DNA from: Methylophaga sp.
GTDB lineage: Bacteria; Pseudomonadota; Gammaproteobacteria; Nitrosococcales; Methylophagaceae
Assembly: GCA_002733505.1 (NCBI GenBank)
Contig: NVVW01000022.1
Location: forward strand, 1 to 44,165
Length of the DNA stretch: 44,165 nt
Direction: 5' to 3'
This document shows positions 43,991 through 44,165 of the stretch, piece by piece. Both the position numbers and the translations under genes were made by a program. Every line of letters begins with the position of its first letter. The first letter of the stretch is position 1. The notes beneath the pieces are model-generated. The model ran no database searches, had not been told where the DNA came from, and saw only the letters and a list, made by a program, of their open reading frames with translations.

Positions 43991-44165
43991 TGAACTCTGA
44001 ACTGAGCTCTCTTCGTTTTGTTGTCATTAAACACCTCTGTTGGGTGGGTTTTGCCACCTAAGTTGGTGTCCGCTGGAGCTATTTGTATGATTAAACTCAA
44101 GCAAAAAAACGGGTAAACTGAGACCCACCTTTAGCTGCAACTAAAGGCCTTTATGCAATAGCTCG
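43991..44165 (-). mobile_element. IS3-like end fragment at the window edge
   Basis: Reading leftwards from the edge, the 83-bp repeat is followed by a leader and an ATG (44025-44027) encoding [12 protein letters not shown]. This looks like the start of IS3-family OrfA (KRRxxSxEFK), with AGAGGTG before it. After 12 codons it runs into the quinone oxidoreductase fragment and a stop. Only the end of the insertion sequence remains. Confidence 0.5.
44083..44165. repeat. Right arm of 83-bp window-end inverted repeat
   Basis: Exact reverse complement of 17-99. It lies at the outer side of the IS3-like orfA fragment. Confidence 0.85.

Noticed and set aside
17..44165. The inverted repeats at both window edges might mark one giant 44-kb transposon.
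   Set aside because: The content is ordinary chromosomal genes (rnf, dnaG, rpoD), so a contig broken at a dispersed repeat is far more likely.

Overview
The window looks like a chromosomal segment of an AT-rich gammaproteobacterium. Supporting signs are the complete rnfABCDGE-nth operon, dnaG-rpoD followed by a CAU-anticodon tRNA, an AroF/G/H-type DAHP synthase, NhaD, a PA4780-type RIO kinase and a nitrate transporter paired with a PP2C/kinase fusion. The DUF1841 gene after nth and the overall style recall the Methylophaga/Cycloclasticus side of the class, but that placement is inference and the genus cannot be fixed from this sequence alone.

Layout. 1-160: one arm of an 83-bp inverted repeat whose other arm is the right edge of the window. 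0.16-4.1 kb: a coiled-coil membrane protein, a Gfo/Idh/MocA oxidoreductase, a Prx5-type peroxiredoxin, rpiA and a fructosamine kinase. 4.1-7.06 kb: a small decayed island (broken HI1419-type toxin with intact antitoxin, hipBA, integrase remnant). It is bracketed by a direct repeat of the 5' end of the low-molecular-weight phosphatase gene, which it separates from the fructosamine kinase gene. 7.0-15.5 kb: phosphatase, nhaD, MaoC-like dehydratase, DAHP synthase and an RND pump with its fusion protein. 15.8-22.1 kb: rnfABCDGE-nth-DUF1841, with a 266-bp miniature inverted-repeat element inserted directly after the ancestral rnfD start codon. 22.2-27.3 kb: a quinone-oxidoreductase-like gene, two abutting miniature elements, dnaG, rpoD and tRNA(CAU).

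27.28-37.52 kb: a 10.2-kb integrative element in the tRNA 3' end. It has 46-bp identical att repeats, a tyrosine integrase beside attR, a P-loop ATPase, a long noncoding region rich in TGACG pentamers, an XRE regulator with a palindromic operator, and a cargo of unrecognised secreted, lipidated and membrane proteins including a TerB-like one. This cargo is the best candidate for an undescribed system, though its function cannot be read from the sequence.

37.5-44.2 kb: RIO kinase, decayed genes (including an aqpZ with an internal deletion, a frameshift and a nonsense codon), the PP2C/kinase fusion with a nitrate transporter, a small unknown ORF, a truncated quinone oxidoreductase and an IS3-like fragment at the edge.

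The most unusual structural signal is the family of terminal-inverted-repeat elements. Two full copies fold into the same two hairpins, with several base pairs changed on both sides, and element ends sit just upstream of five genes (DAHP synthase, rnfA, rnfD, dnaG and the PP2C/kinase). In rnfD the element supplies the present start codon.
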